Position numbers and translations under genes: made by a program
In this document: positions 1 to 9,572 of the stretch, in pieces
Layout: every line of letters starts with the position of its first letter
Numbering within the stretch: position 1 is the first letter of the stretch
Assembly: GCA_027077875.1 (NCBI GenBank)
Contig: JALWRB010000526.1
Coordinates: 1-33,937 of the forward strand
Source of the DNA: Candidatus Heimdallarchaeota archaeon
GTDB taxonomy: Archaea > Asgardarchaeota > Heimdallarchaeia > Heimdallarchaeales > Kariarchaeaceae
Direction: 5' to 3'
DNA length: 33,937 nucleotides
Notes under the pieces: model-generated
Databases searched by the model: none
Seen by the model: only the letters and a program-made list of their open reading frames with translations
Told to the model about the DNA's origin: nothing

Positions 1-14
1 ATTATTTTAAACCC

Positions 15-353
15 ATGTCTAGACATTCATCCAAGATGGAGACTGAACTACTCACGCAGACCATCAAGCAACTCATGGAGATTGCGGAGAAGGACGGAAT
101 TGTGACCACGGAAGAGAGGGAGATTATCGAGCAGGTGAAGTTCGACAGCGATGTCTACCAGTTAATGCTCAACGACGCATATGAGGATGATGTGATCTCG
201 GAGGCGGAGCGGGCGAATCTTGAGAAGCTCAAGGATATGATCCTGCAGAGGGCGGAGATCGTGGCTAACCTTGACGATGTCATCACAGAGGACGAACAGA
301 ACCTCTTGGAGAAGCTTTCCGAGGTGCTGAAACACAAATACACCTTGGACTAG
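15..353 (+). CDS. Small acidic helical protein, TerB-like/EF-hand-like triple repeat
   Basis: ORF 112 aa; three spaced D-[GD]-x-[IV]-[ST]-x-x-E motifs (DGIVTTEE, DDVISEAE, DDVITEDE); related in pattern to the ORF at 27204-27554. Confidence 0.6.
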   Translation: MSRHSSKMETELLTQTIKQLMEIAEKDGIVTTEEREIIEQVKFDSDVYQLMLNDAYEDDVISEAERANLEKLKDMILQRAEIVANLDDVITEDEQNLLEKLSEVLKHKYTLD

Positions 354-401
354 ATTTCCCATAAACTCCGTTTTAAATACCTACCTCTCCGACAGTTTCT
401 G

Positions 402-2183
402 ATGGCTACAGTTCTTGACAACACTGAGTTCAAGCCCCCGACGACTTACAGGTCGTGGCGGAGCTCCCCGTATCTCTATGTCATTTCGCACGTGCTGAAG
501 TATTGGTGGCTCTTTATTCCTGCCATGTTCCTTCAGATATTCTTTGCAGTCCTCCAATCCAGTATCCCCCGAATAATCGGACAGATTGCGGGGGGACTTG
601 TTGACGAGACTTTGACCTACTCCGATTTGGGAACATTATCACTTTCAGTCCTTGTCCTTGGAGTAGGTGGTGGACTTGTACTCCTTGTTAAAAACTGGAT
701 GATCGAGTTTGTTGCTCAGCGCATTGAGCGGAATACCAGGGATGAGCTTTATAGTTCCATTCTTGGCAAGTCGCTTACCTTCCATGACCAGCAGACAATT
801 GGGGACCTTATGTCAAGAGCAGCGGCTGATGTCCGGCAGTTGAACTTCATGATCAATCCGGGATTCCAACTGGTGTTTCAAGCGTTAGTGGGGATCATCG
901 TCCCTTTCATCTTCATCTACTTCATTGACCCTCAGTTGCTCTTAGTTCCAGTCATCTTTCTCATCAGTTTTGCCATCGCACTTCGCAGATACAATAACAA
1001 TCTCACACCGGTTGCTTGGCAGCAGAGGATGGCGGTTTCCCGTATAAACTCCCGGCTGAACGAGACCATCTCTGGGATGTCACTCGTACGTGGGAATACG
1101 CAGGAGGAATATGAGCGAGAGATCTTCTATAAGAACATCGATGAGTTCAAGAAGGTGGCAATTAGGCAGGGGGTCTTGCAGGGAAAGTACTATCCCCTGT
1201 TACTTTTAGGAGTGGCAACCCTCTTCTCCTTCGTCCACGCGGTATTCTTGGTGAACAGCAGGGTCATCACATTCGATGACTTGATCACATACCTTCTGCT
1301 TATCCAGCTCCTCAGGTTCCCCACTTTCATCAACATCTTCGCCATCACGGTACTGACCATGGGAGTAGCATCTGCGGAGCGCATCACCCACCTGATCAAT
1401 TGGAATACAGAGATTGACGCTAATACTGGAGGCTACGCCTCCGAGATCAGGGGGGATATAGAGTTCGTCAATGTCACCTTTGGTTACAGGGAGGGAGTCC
1501 CCGTGCTAAAGAATCTGAACTTCAGGGTAAAACCCGGGCAGGTCGTTGCGCTCGTGGGCATGACAGGTTCGGGGAAATCAACTATCACCAAGCTCCTCGC
1601 TCGTCTATATGATCCACAGCAGGGTGAGATTAGGTTGGATGGTCATCCACTCTCTGAATGGTCATTAGAGTCGCTCCGCAGCCAGATGGCACTGGTAGAG
1701 CAGGACATCTTTCTCTTCTCTAGGTCGATTGTCGATAATATCCGGTTAAGCAGACCTGACGCCACGATGGAGGAAGTCATTGAAGCCGCCAAGCTCGCTC
1801 AGATCCATGATTTCATCATGACACTTCCCGATGGGTACGACACCGAGATTGGTGAGCGTGGAGTGCAGGTATCTGGTGGACAGAGGCAGAGGATTGCAAT
1901 AGCTCGTGCAGTTCTGAAGAATCCCCGTATACTCATTCTTGATGATGCCAGCAGTGCTATTGACTCCAAGACAGAAGACGAGATCCAGCGGGCTATTTCC
2001 GAGGTGCTCAAGGGGAGGAATTCCTTTCTCATCACCCACAGGATTGCTCAGATCCGTAAGGCGGATCTCATCATCCTTCTTGACAAGGGTGAGATCATAG
2101 GCATGGGGTCCCATGATCATCTGGTGAAGAACGTCGAGAAATACTCGCGGATCTTCTCCACCCTCAAGGAGGTGAGCAGTTAG
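402..2183 (+). CDS. ABC transporter, exporter type (TMD-NBD fusion), subunit 1
   Basis: 593 aa; N-terminal TM segments; Walker A GMTGSGKST, signature VSGGQRQR, Walker B ILILDDASSAID, H-loop THR. Confidence 0.93.
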   Translation: MATVLDNTEFKPPTTYRSWRSSPYLYVISHVLKYWWLFIPAMFLQIFFAVLQSSIPRIIGQIAGGLVDETLTYSDLGTLSLSVLVLGVGGGLVLLVKNWMIEFVAQRIERNTRDELYSSILGKSLTFHDQQTIGDLMSRAAADVRQLNFMINPGFQLVFQALVGIIVPFIFIYFIDPQLLLVPVIFLISFAIALRRYNNNLTPVAWQQRMAVSRINSRLNETISGMSLVRGNTQEEYEREIFYKNIDEFKKVAIRQGVLQGKYYPLLLLGVATLFSFVHAVFLVNSRVITFDDLITYLLLIQLLRFPTFINIFAITVLTMGVASAERITHLINWNTEIDANTGGYASEIRGDIEFVNVTFGYREGVPVLKNLNFRVKPGQVVALVGMTGSGKSTITKLLARLYDPQQGEIRLDGHPLSEWSLESLRSQMALVEQDIFLFSRSIVDNIRLSRPDATMEEVIEAAKLAQIHDFIMTLPDGYDTEIGERGVQVSGGQRQRIAIARAVLKNPRILILDDASSAIDSKTEDEIQRAISEVLKGRNSFLITHRIAQIRKADLIILLDKGEIIGMGSHDHLVKNVEKYSRIFSTLKEVSS

Positions 2184-4123
2184 TGGGATTCATCCTCCAC
2201 GGGCTGGACAAGGACAGCTACGATCGCCAGTATAGTGATCGTGAGCTGTTTGTGCGGATCATTGGATACTTTAGACCATACGCAAAATATATGCTATTAG
2301 TTGGGTTCTTTGTGGTCATACAGTCCGTGTTCAATGGAATCGTACCTTACATCTTCTCGGTAGTGATCAACCAGTTAGAGGTCGCTTTTGAGAGCGGTGA
2401 GGATCTAACTACTACATCGTTTTTCTATGCTGCAACTGCTCTATTGCTGGGGTCATACATTGTAGCCTTCGTCAGCAACGCGGTTGCCATGTACTTTGGG
2501 GCGATATCCGTGCAGTCCTCTGTTGAGGATTTGAGGAAGGATGTCTTTAACTCACTCCTTGAGAGAGACATGGCTTTCTTCGGCGAGGTTCCCACAGGTA
2601 GGCTTGTCTCAAGGGTGACGAATGACACACAGAGCTTTGGGCAGACCGTTGGTCTGTCGACCAATCTCATAGGACAGGTCCTTAATTTCTTCGTCATCGT
2701 CGGTTTTCTATACGCTGCCTCTGTCAGATTAACCGTTCTTCTTCTCCTCTTTGCCCCTATTATCGTACTTGTGGCCTTGAGCTTCAGGAGAATCGCAAGG
2801 GGAGTTGCCCTCGAGTCAAACAGGGTACTTGCCCGTGTCAATGCACTGATACAGGAGACAATGTCCGGGATATACATTGCAAAGTCTTTCCGAGCTGAGC
2901 AGACCGTTTATGACGAGTTCGACGAGATGAATGGTCTGTCGTACTCCGTCAATCTGCGGAGGGGTCTGGTCTTCAACTCGATCTTCCCCATTCTCAATAT
3001 CCTTACGGCGGTGGCTACGACAGTCATTATCTTTATCGGACCCCTTGATGTCATCTCAGACAGCCTTGATCAAATCCCATTGATCAACCTTCTCCCTGGC
3101 TCGGAGATAACTGCGGGTCAGCTCTTCCTCTTCCTGAACGGGTTGAACTTCTTCTTCTTCCCTCTTGTTCAGATAGCCTCTTTCTGGTCGCAGTTTCAGC
3201 AGGGTCTCGCGGGAGCAGAGCGTGTGTTCTCAATTATGGACGCGGAGAACAAGGTGGTGCAGACGGACCAGAAAACCATTGAGGACATGAAGGGTGAGAT
3301 AGAATTCAAGGACATTACATTTGGGTACAAGGAAGACCTGCCGATATTCGAGCACTTCAATCTCAAGATCGATGCAGGAGAGAAGATCGCTATAGTAGGG
3401 CACACCGGGGCTGGGAAGTCCACGCTCTCGAAGCTTATCGGAAGGTACTATGAGTTCCAAGATGGCGAGCTGTTGATCGACGGTGTCAATATCCGTGAGT
3501 TAGATCTCCACTTCCTCAGAAACAGATTGGCGATCATCAGCCAAGAGGTCTTTCTCTGGAATGCGTCCATCAAGGAGAATATCCTCTATGGTTCGGGCTT
3601 CAGCACAGTTAGTGCCACGAACGCACAGGGCTTCCAGATGAACTCGGAGCTCAAGGAATACAGTGAGGAATCGATCGAGAAGATGACGGGAATACTGAGG
3701 AAGATCAAAGCACTGGACTGGATAGACAATCTTGAGGGTGGATACGACATGATAGTCGGTGAGCGTGGGAATAGATTGTCTCAGGGACAGCGACAGCTTA
3801 TTCAATTCGCGAGGATACTAATGCAGGATCCAGCAGTCCTCATTATGGACGAGGCTACTGCGAGTGTTGATCCTTTTACGGAGATGCAGATCCAGGAGGC
3901 CACAGACCTGCTTATGTCGGGTCGGACCTCTATCGTGATTGCCCACCGTCTGTCCACAGTGAGGAATGTGGATCGAATAATCGTCTTGAAAGAGGGCAAG
4001 ATCATCGAGGAGGGTTCGCACAAGGAACTCCTTGACCAAGGTGGACATTACCGGGAACTCTATGATACCTATTTCCGACATCAGTCATTGGAGTACATCG
4101 AGCGAATTACCAGCACGGATTGA
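2183..4123 (+). CDS. ABC transporter, exporter type (TMD-NBD fusion), subunit 2
   Basis: 646 aa; Walker A GHTGAGKST, signature LSQGQRQ, Walker B LIMDEATASVD, H-loop AHR; GTG start overlaps the upstream TAG by 1 nt. Confidence 0.93.
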   Translation: MGFILHGLDKDSYDRQYSDRELFVRIIGYFRPYAKYMLLVGFFVVIQSVFNGIVPYIFSVVINQLEVAFESGEDLTTTSFFYAATALLLGSYIVAFVSNAVAMYFGAISVQSSVEDLRKDVFNSLLERDMAFFGEVPTGRLVSRVTNDTQSFGQTVGLSTNLIGQVLNFFVIVGFLYAASVRLTVLLLLFAPIIVLVALSFRRIARGVALESNRVLARVNALIQETMSGIYIAKSFRAEQTVYDEFDEMNGLSYSVNLRRGLVFNSIFPILNILTAVATTVIIFIGPLDVISDSLDQIPLINLLPGSEITAGQLFLFLNGLNFFFFPLVQIASFWSQFQQGLAGAERVFSIMDAENKVVQTDQKTIEDMKGEIEFKDITFGYKEDLPIFEHFNLKIDAGEKIAIVGHTGAGKSTLSKLIGRYYEFQDGELLIDGVNIRELDLHFLRNRLAIISQEVFLWNASIKENILYGSGFSTVSATNAQGFQMNSELKEYSEESIEKMTGILRKIKALDWIDNLEGGYDMIVGERGNRLSQGQRQLIQFARILMQDPAVLIMDEATASVDPFTEMQIQEATDLLMSGRTSIVIAHRLSTVRNVDRIIVLKEGKIIEEGSHKELLDQGGHYRELYDTYFRHQSLEYIERITSTD

Positions 4124-4162
4124 TAATGAAGCTTTTTTAAGTAGATCTCCTCTAAACTCTAT

Positions 4163-4576
4163 GTGGATAAGTGCAACATTTGCTACCTCAGTGTGGATCG
4201 AACAACATACTATCCATGTCCAGAATGTAACAACAGCTTTCACCGTGATCACTTCGCTGCATGGGTATTTGAAAATGAGAGCTGTCCTATCTGCAGAAGA
4301 AAGTTAAAGGTCAAGGTGCTTTCTGAACTAGCTCCGAAGACTCAATCCGAAGCACAGAAGATGAGAGAGATCAACCGAGAGTTGGCAAAATCGATGAGGT
4401 TGGCTCACAAGTTTGACCGAAAGTTTGGTGAGAAGTCGAGGAAGAAGAGAATAAAAGAGATGAGAAAGAAGGCGAAAGAGAGGAAGCCGAAGAAATCTTT
4501 ATTCGGTAGGTTACTTCCTTTTATAGTATTCGCAGTGTGGATGGGGGGTGTCTTATTTGTGGTGTATTTCACATAG
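4163..4576 (+). CDS. RING-like zinc finger protein with basic linker and C-terminal transmembrane anchor
   Basis: GTG start; CNIC-x11-CPEC-x4-H-x2-H-x10-CPIC, Lys/Arg-rich middle, C-terminal hydrophobic LLPFIVFAVWMGGVLFVVYF. Confidence 0.75.
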   Translation: MDKCNICYLSVDRTTYYPCPECNNSFHRDHFAAWVFENESCPICRRKLKVKVLSELAPKTQSEAQKMREINRELAKSMRLAHKFDRKFGEKSRKKRIKEMRKKAKERKPKKSLFGRLLPFIVFAVWMGGVLFVVYFT

Positions 4577-4612
4577 CAACCTTGGTAGCACCTTGATTGG
4601 TGCTGGTGGTTG
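4577..4612 (+). other. Imperfect inverted repeat (hairpin) just after the RING-like gene stop
   Basis: CAACCttggtAGCACC-ttgatt-GGTGCTggtGGTTG; inner 6-bp stem and outer 5-bp stem. Confidence 0.5.
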
Positions 4613-4632
4613 ATAAGAGGAGATGGTGATCA

Positions 4633-4746
4633 ATGAGTGAAGATTACGCACTGTCGCTGAATTCACGGAGGGGATTGGTGATGTCCCCTCCATGGTTCAG
4701 TGTCTTGTTCGATGATATGTGGGATCAAGCAATACTTCCTGTCTAA
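4633..4746 (+). CDS. Possible small ORF (37 aa), below the ORF-track cut-off
   Basis: ATG...TAA reading MSEDYALSLNSRRGLVMSPPWFSVLFDDMWDQAILPV; purine-rich gaggagatggtgatca upstream; no homology evidence. Confidence 0.25.
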   Translation: MSEDYALSLNSRRGLVMSPPWFSVLFDDMWDQAILPV

Positions 4747-5014
4747 CGCATCACCTCCGTTCTTGATCTGAGCGAAATCATTTGCCGATTCCAGCCTCCC
4801 ACAGGATGACCACTTCTCTGACCTTCTTCTTTTCTGTCTTCGCTTTCTTTTTGGGTATCTGTGGGATTTTCACTGTAATATCTATAGACATGGTCCTATA
4901 TATATCTGGTCTAATTCAACTTCGAATTTCATCCAGATTGCCTTAGTAAATTCAGATATAGTTGGATATTGTCCGAGAAATCCTTAATAATGTGGAAAGG
5001 AATGGAGTGTATAT

Positions 5015-5506
5015 ATGACTCGGAAGAAGACCGTGAAACTCGAACGTAAAGATTTCTGGATAATGAGCGAGCTCATGCAGAACTCCAAGATGTCTCTCAA
5101 GGAGATGTCCACTAAGCTCAATCTCCCCAAGTCCACCATCCACTCCCGGATCAAACGACTTGAGGAACTCGGTGTGATCAAGAATTACAGCATCTTTCCT
5201 GACTACAAGAAGATCGGAGTGGACCTCACCGCGTTCATCATGATCTCGTACTCCAAGGAGGACGGAGTTGAGCAGGAGGATCTCGCTCGGACAATATGCC
5301 AGCTTCCTCATGTGCAAGAGGTTCATATTGTTGCCGGGGAGTGGGACCTCATTGTGAAGGTGCGGATGAGGTCCATTGAGGAATTGGCGGTCTTCACGGT
5401 GAAGAGATTAAAAGACATAAAAGGGGTGGGTTCGTCGCTCACCTATGTATCGCTACAGACAGTGAAGGATACCAGTGAACCGCCATTTATCGTCGAGAAT
5501 ATGTAG
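5015..5506 (+). CDS. Lrp/AsnC family transcriptional regulator
   Basis: HTH MSLKEMSTKLNLPKSTIHSRIKRLEELGVI, C-terminal RAM/AsnC-like domain. Confidence 0.88.
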   Translation: MTRKKTVKLERKDFWIMSELMQNSKMSLKEMSTKLNLPKSTIHSRIKRLEELGVIKNYSIFPDYKKIGVDLTAFIMISYSKEDGVEQEDLARTICQLPHVQEVHIVAGEWDLIVKVRMRSIEELAVFTVKRLKDIKGVGSSLTYVSLQTVKDTSEPPFIVENM

Positions 5507-5574
5507 TGTGAATTTGTGCATTTCTCAGTCGAAACGTAGAAAGCATTTATCTTAGTGGATGAAATTCTGCTAGT

Positions 5575-5850
5575 ATGAAAGGTCTGGAATTAGAAATCTA
5601 CGATGAAGATGGTAGAGTAATCATCGAGATGGAGTACAAGAGTGTCTTGTATACCGAGGAGTTCAACAATAAAGCCGAGGATGTTATTGCTGAGGCGAAG
5701 AGCACCGTTTCACGTTTCTTCGACGAGATCGAGAAGGAGGAGGAGCTCAGACCCTATGAGCGCGAGGAGATGCAACGTCAAATTTTCCTTGAATTATCCC
5801 GGATGGAGTACCTGACCAAAGATGCAATCGCGGAACTCCTTGATCTCTGA
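5575..5850 (+). CDS. Hypothetical acidic small protein
   Basis: 91-aa ORF, coding-like composition, no recognised family. Confidence 0.55.
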   Translation: MKGLELEIYDEDGRVIIEMEYKSVLYTEEFNNKAEDVIAEAKSTVSRFFDEIEKEEELRPYEREEMQRQIFLELSRMEYLTKDAIAELLDL

Positions 5851-5906
5851 GATATTCTACTTGCAAACTTAAATACTAGAATTTTCTTCTCGCCATAAGG
5901 ATCATC

Positions 5907-6809
5907 ATGGATCACTTAATATCAATCAAACACCTCTCCAAGGACGAGATTCTTGATATTGTTCAGCTTGCAGACAAGATCGAGAAAAACCCGTCGGAGT
6001 ACGCGGATGCGATGAAGGGCAAGATCATGGCAAACCTCTTCTTCGAACCCAGCACAAGGACAAGGTTGTCGTTTGAGTCGGCATTCCTCAGGATGGGAGG
6101 ACAGATCCTCGGGTTCTCAGATCCTGCAGCTTCCTCATCCAAGAAGGGCGAGTCGATCTCGGACACAATTCGGATGGCCTCGGCTTATTCTGATGTCATC
6201 GTGATGAGGCACTTCCTTGAAGGATCGGGCGTTGTTGCCTCAAAGGTTGCATCTGTCCCCTTGATATCAGGAGGGACCGGCATTCAGGAGCATCCGACAC
6301 AGGCACTCCTTGATGTCTTCACAATCTGGAAGGAGTTCGGAAGGTTGGACAACCTCACTGTCGGACTGGTAGGGGATCTGAGGTATGGTAGGACAATACC
6401 GTCTCTCCTCTACGCCCTCTCGAAATTCGAGAACAATAGGGTATTCCTCTACTCTCCGAACCAGCTCAGGGTACGAATGAGCATTCTCTCAGATATCGAT
6501 GGAAAACTCAGCTACGAAGTCGGTGAAAAGCTCCCTGATGACCTCAAGGAGTTTGATGTCCTGTACGTCACCCGGGTTCAGAAGGAACGTTTCCCCGATG
6601 AGCAGATGTACGAACGTCTGAAGGACTTCTACGTGATTAACCCCAGCGTTCTTGAGACCGCTAGAGAGGACATGATTGTCATGCACCCCCTGCCAAGGAT
6701 CACGGAGATTAGCTACGACGTAGACGAGCTACCCCAAGCGAGGTACTTCCAACAGGCAAAGAACGGTGTGTGGGCCAGGATGGCCATACTGTACCGGATG
6801 GTGAGATAA
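5907..6809 (+). CDS. pyrB: Aspartate carbamoyltransferase catalytic chain
   Basis: FFEPSTRTRLSFESA, HPTQALLDVFTI, MHPLPR motifs. Confidence 0.97.
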   Translation: MDHLISIKHLSKDEILDIVQLADKIEKNPSEYADAMKGKIMANLFFEPSTRTRLSFESAFLRMGGQILGFSDPAASSSKKGESISDTIRMASAYSDVIVMRHFLEGSGVVASKVASVPLISGGTGIQEHPTQALLDVFTIWKEFGRLDNLTVGLVGDLRYGRTIPSLLYALSKFENNRVFLYSPNQLRVRMSILSDIDGKLSYEVGEKLPDDLKEFDVLYVTRVQKERFPDEQMYERLKDFYVINPSVLETAREDMIVMHPLPRITEISYDVDELPQARYFQQAKNGVWARMAILYRMVR

Positions 6810-6810
6810 A

Positions 6811-7278
6811 ATGGCAAAGAAAGACATGATTGTTAATGCCATCGAGAATGGCACTGTTATTGACAGGATACCCGCATCCAAGTCCTTGATGATTGTAAGA
6901 TTGCTCGGACTTGAGGATGACGAGACATGCTCAGTGGCGATTGCCGTCCGAGTGAAGAGCAACAAGATTGGTTTGAAGGACGTCTTGAAGATCCAAGGAA
7001 GGAATCTTTCTCCGGATGAGGTGGCCGCTCTTGGACTGATTGCACCAGGAGTTACACTCGTAACAGTGAGGGACTATGAGGTCGTATCCAAGACCGAGGT
7101 CGAAATACCCAACGAGGTTGAGGGGATACTCAGGTGCATCAACCCGACCTGTGCGACAAATTTCAGAGAACCTGTGGTTCCCTCATTCCAAATCACCACA
7201 AAGAAGCCTCTACTGCTGCGCTGTAATTTCTGTGATAGGGTAATGCTGGAAGAGAATGTACTCGCACAGTTTATATAA
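6811..7278 (+). CDS. pyrI: Aspartate carbamoyltransferase regulatory chain
   Basis: Follows pyrB by 1 nt; C-terminal zinc site CINPTC...CNFC. Confidence 0.95.
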   Translation: MAKKDMIVNAIENGTVIDRIPASKSLMIVRLLGLEDDETCSVAIAVRVKSNKIGLKDVLKIQGRNLSPDEVAALGLIAPGVTLVTVRDYEVVSKTEVEIPNEVEGILRCINPTCATNFREPVVPSFQITTKKPLLLRCNFCDRVMLEENVLAQFI

Positions 7279-7299
7279 TCGCCACTGATTTGAAAATTA

Positions 7300-8397
7300 G
7301 TGCCTTCGTCATTTCTCCGACTACCGACAGGAATTGACTTCCATGTACACTTCAGGGAACCCGGTCTTAACTGGAAGGAGAACCTAAAGACCGGGAAGAA
7401 GGCAGCATACCTCGGGGGTATCGATACGGTGATAGAGATGCCGAACACGCATCCTCCAACGGACAATTACGATGCGTGGCAGCTCAAGAACCAGCTTGCT
7501 AACCGACAGTTCTCCGATGAGGAGAACCGGGGGAATAAGGTCAGGGTCATCAATGCCGTTGCACTGACCGAGGGCAATACGCAGAGGGCGAGAAAGAAAG
7601 AACTCTTGGATCTTGTCAACCAAGCGAAAATCGTCAAGGTGTTCATGGCAAATTCCACTGGGAACTTAGCAGTATCATTCGACAATATGATACAGGCATT
7701 CGAGTGGTTCGGGGAGCTGGACAATCCCCCTTTGGTCATTTTCCATGCAGAGGACGCTAAGATGGTCAAATCCACAAACATTTGGGAGGACCACGCTTCT
7801 AACCGTCCACTAATGGCGGAGCTCAATGCTATTCAGCAGGTACTTGAGATTAAGGATCAGTACAATCTTCTACCCCACATAACACACGTCTCCTCGGGAA
7901 GTGGTGCAAATATATTGCTCAAGGAGCAGAGGATCACATGGGACACTCTTCCAAAATACCTTGCGTTCAATGCTGAAGACATGGAGAGGTTCAAGAACTT
8001 TGGAGTAATGAATCCTCCTCTCCGCTCGGTTGAGGAGCAAGAGCATCTCTATGACCTGTTCAAGTCACAGAAGATCCCTATGATCGCTAGCGACCATGCC
8101 CCCCACTCAATCAAGGACAAGGAAAGACCAATTTCAGGAGCGCCAGGTGTCCAAGAACTCTACCCCTACCTCATCGACCAGTACCTCAACGGTGTGATCA
8201 GCCAGAATTATCTTCAGAATGTGATTTACTACAATCCGGCTATGGTTCTTAAACAGTGTGGATTCTTCATCGAAAAGCGTGTGCTCTATGTGAACAAGAG
8301 CGGTACGACTACAGTAAACAAGTCGTGGATTATGAGTAAATGTAAGTGGTCGCTCTGGGAAGGAGATACTTTCAGGGGGACAATCTTAAGAAACTAA
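7300..8397 (+). CDS. pyrC: Dihydroorotase
   Basis: IDFHVHFREPG, KVFMANSTGN, ITHVSS, ASDHAPHS; GTG start with in-frame TGA at 7291-7293. Confidence 0.92.
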   Translation: MPSSFLRLPTGIDFHVHFREPGLNWKENLKTGKKAAYLGGIDTVIEMPNTHPPTDNYDAWQLKNQLANRQFSDEENRGNKVRVINAVALTEGNTQRARKKELLDLVNQAKIVKVFMANSTGNLAVSFDNMIQAFEWFGELDNPPLVIFHAEDAKMVKSTNIWEDHASNRPLMAELNAIQQVLEIKDQYNLLPHITHVSSGSGANILLKEQRITWDTLPKYLAFNAEDMERFKNFGVMNPPLRSVEEQEHLYDLFKSQKIPMIASDHAPHSIKDKERPISGAPGVQELYPYLIDQYLNGVISQNYLQNVIYYNPAMVLKQCGFFIEKRVLYVNKSGTTTVNKSWIMSKCKWSLWEGDTFRGTILRN

Positions 8398-9132
8398 ATC
8401 CCGCGTTTTTCTAACAAGGTCTCGAAGTTCTTTAGCTGCTGTCCGTGGATCTTCTGCACGGATTATACCCCTTGAAGAGGTGAACACTACATCTTGGTCA
8501 AAGACCTCTAGAAGTGTTCTGGGAGAACCCCCTTGGAATCCTATACCTGGTGCCAAGACAAATGGCGTGGGGGCCTTATCTCGAATAGTATGTAGGTGGT
8601 CGGTTGAAATGTGATTGGTTGAACCTACGACCATTCCATCCGCGTATTTCTCAGCTTGCTCTGCAAATTTGACATAGGGGCCTTCGGTCATCCACACTGC
8701 CTCGGGATTTGACATTAATGTCAGCGAGATAACTCCGATACCAAGCTCATGTGCCTCCTCTGCCGCATGCGCAAGGTTGCCTGCAAATGGGGAGAAAGTG
8801 AAGAAGTCGAATCCTTCGGAAGCGATATGTCTGATCGCTGCAGAGTTTGATGATCCAATGTCGGAGAGCTTGTGGTCCATGATGGACACGCATGATCGGT
8901 TTCGGATCTCTCTGGTGATCTCCTCCATCCATTCTGTGGGAAAGCCCAGAAAATACTGACGGTTCGGTTTAAATGCTACTACGTACTTGGATGTTCTACC
9001 GATGATCTGAAGTGCAAATTCCAGTTTTTGCTCGTTTGTCAATTCAAGTGGGGGATCGATTCCAACGCAGACTTGGGATTCCTTCTCCCGTATCAGCTTT
9101 CTGATATCCACAAGATCCACTCTTCCTCCCAA
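8386..9132 (-). CDS. pyrF: Orotidine 5'-phosphate decarboxylase
   Basis: VGIDPP, AFKPNRQYF, MDHKLSDIG (D-x-K-x-x-D), LAPGIGFQGG; convergent 12-nt overlap with pyrC. Confidence 0.92.
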   Translation of the reverse strand: MGGRVDLVDIRKLIREKESQVCVGIDPPLELTNEQKLEFALQIIGRTSKYVVAFKPNRQYFLGFPTEWMEEITREIRNRSCVSIMDHKLSDIGSSNSAAIRHIASEGFDFFTFSPFAGNLAHAAEEAHELGIGVISLTLMSNPEAVWMTEGPYVKFAEQAEKYADGMVVGSTNHISTDHLHTIRDKAPTPFVLAPGIGFQGGSPRTLLEVFDQDVVFTSSRGIIRAEDPRTAAKELRDLVRKTRDLVS

Positions 9133-9149
9133 ATATAAAATCTGTTGTA

Positions 9150-9512
9150 CTAGTTGAACTCCATCCAGAGCTCGAAGGTCTCAGGATTGATCTCGGTCAT
9201 CAAATACCGTTTAAGGACGTCGCTCTGCTCCATCCGGTCGATCGTATCGAAAAGCTCGATGTTCACCTCTCCGACCGTAAACGACATCACTGGATCAAGG
9301 ATCCTTTCCTTAGCGAGTGGTCGTGACAAAAGGTCGTAGTAGTCTGTGGGTTCGAGTTTTATCCAGTAATGTCCGTCCTCGAAGTAGATGTTGAAGTACA
9401 TGTTCTCAACAGCTGTGAGATTGTTCATCATGAAGGTGGCGACGTCTTGGATGAATCGGTGGTACTTCTTCATATTCAATATAGCTCCTATTTGCTGATC
9501 ATATAATGTCAT
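9150..9512 (-). CDS. Hypothetical protein
   Basis: 120-aa ORF just upstream of pyrF on the same strand, no recognised family. Confidence 0.55.
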   Translation of the reverse strand: MTLYDQQIGAILNMKKYHRFIQDVATFMMNNLTAVENMYFNIYFEDGHYWIKLEPTDYYDLLSRPLAKERILDPVMSFTVGEVNIELFDTIDRMEQSDVLKRYLMTEINPETFELWMEFN

Positions 9513-9572
9513 TCCTAGGGTACTAGGGAAATTACACCTAATTTTACCTTTATAAGTGTGTAAGGAAAATAA

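Noticed and set aside
1746-2120. 124-aa minus-strand ORF within the ABC transporter gene
   Set aside because: Fully antisense to a well-supported NBD; no motif or independent signal.
2425-2877. 150-aa minus-strand ORF within ABC subunit 2
   Set aside because: Antisense shadow ORF of a confident CDS.
4032-4307. 91-aa plus-strand ORF overlapping the ABC 3' end and the RING-like gene
   Set aside because: Conflicts with two better supported frames; the RING-like frame has conserved zinc ligands.
4577-4760. Possible C/D box sRNA (CTGA and GTGATGT-like boxes)
   Set aside because: Boxes do not match consensus with correct spacing; kept only as a generic structured region.
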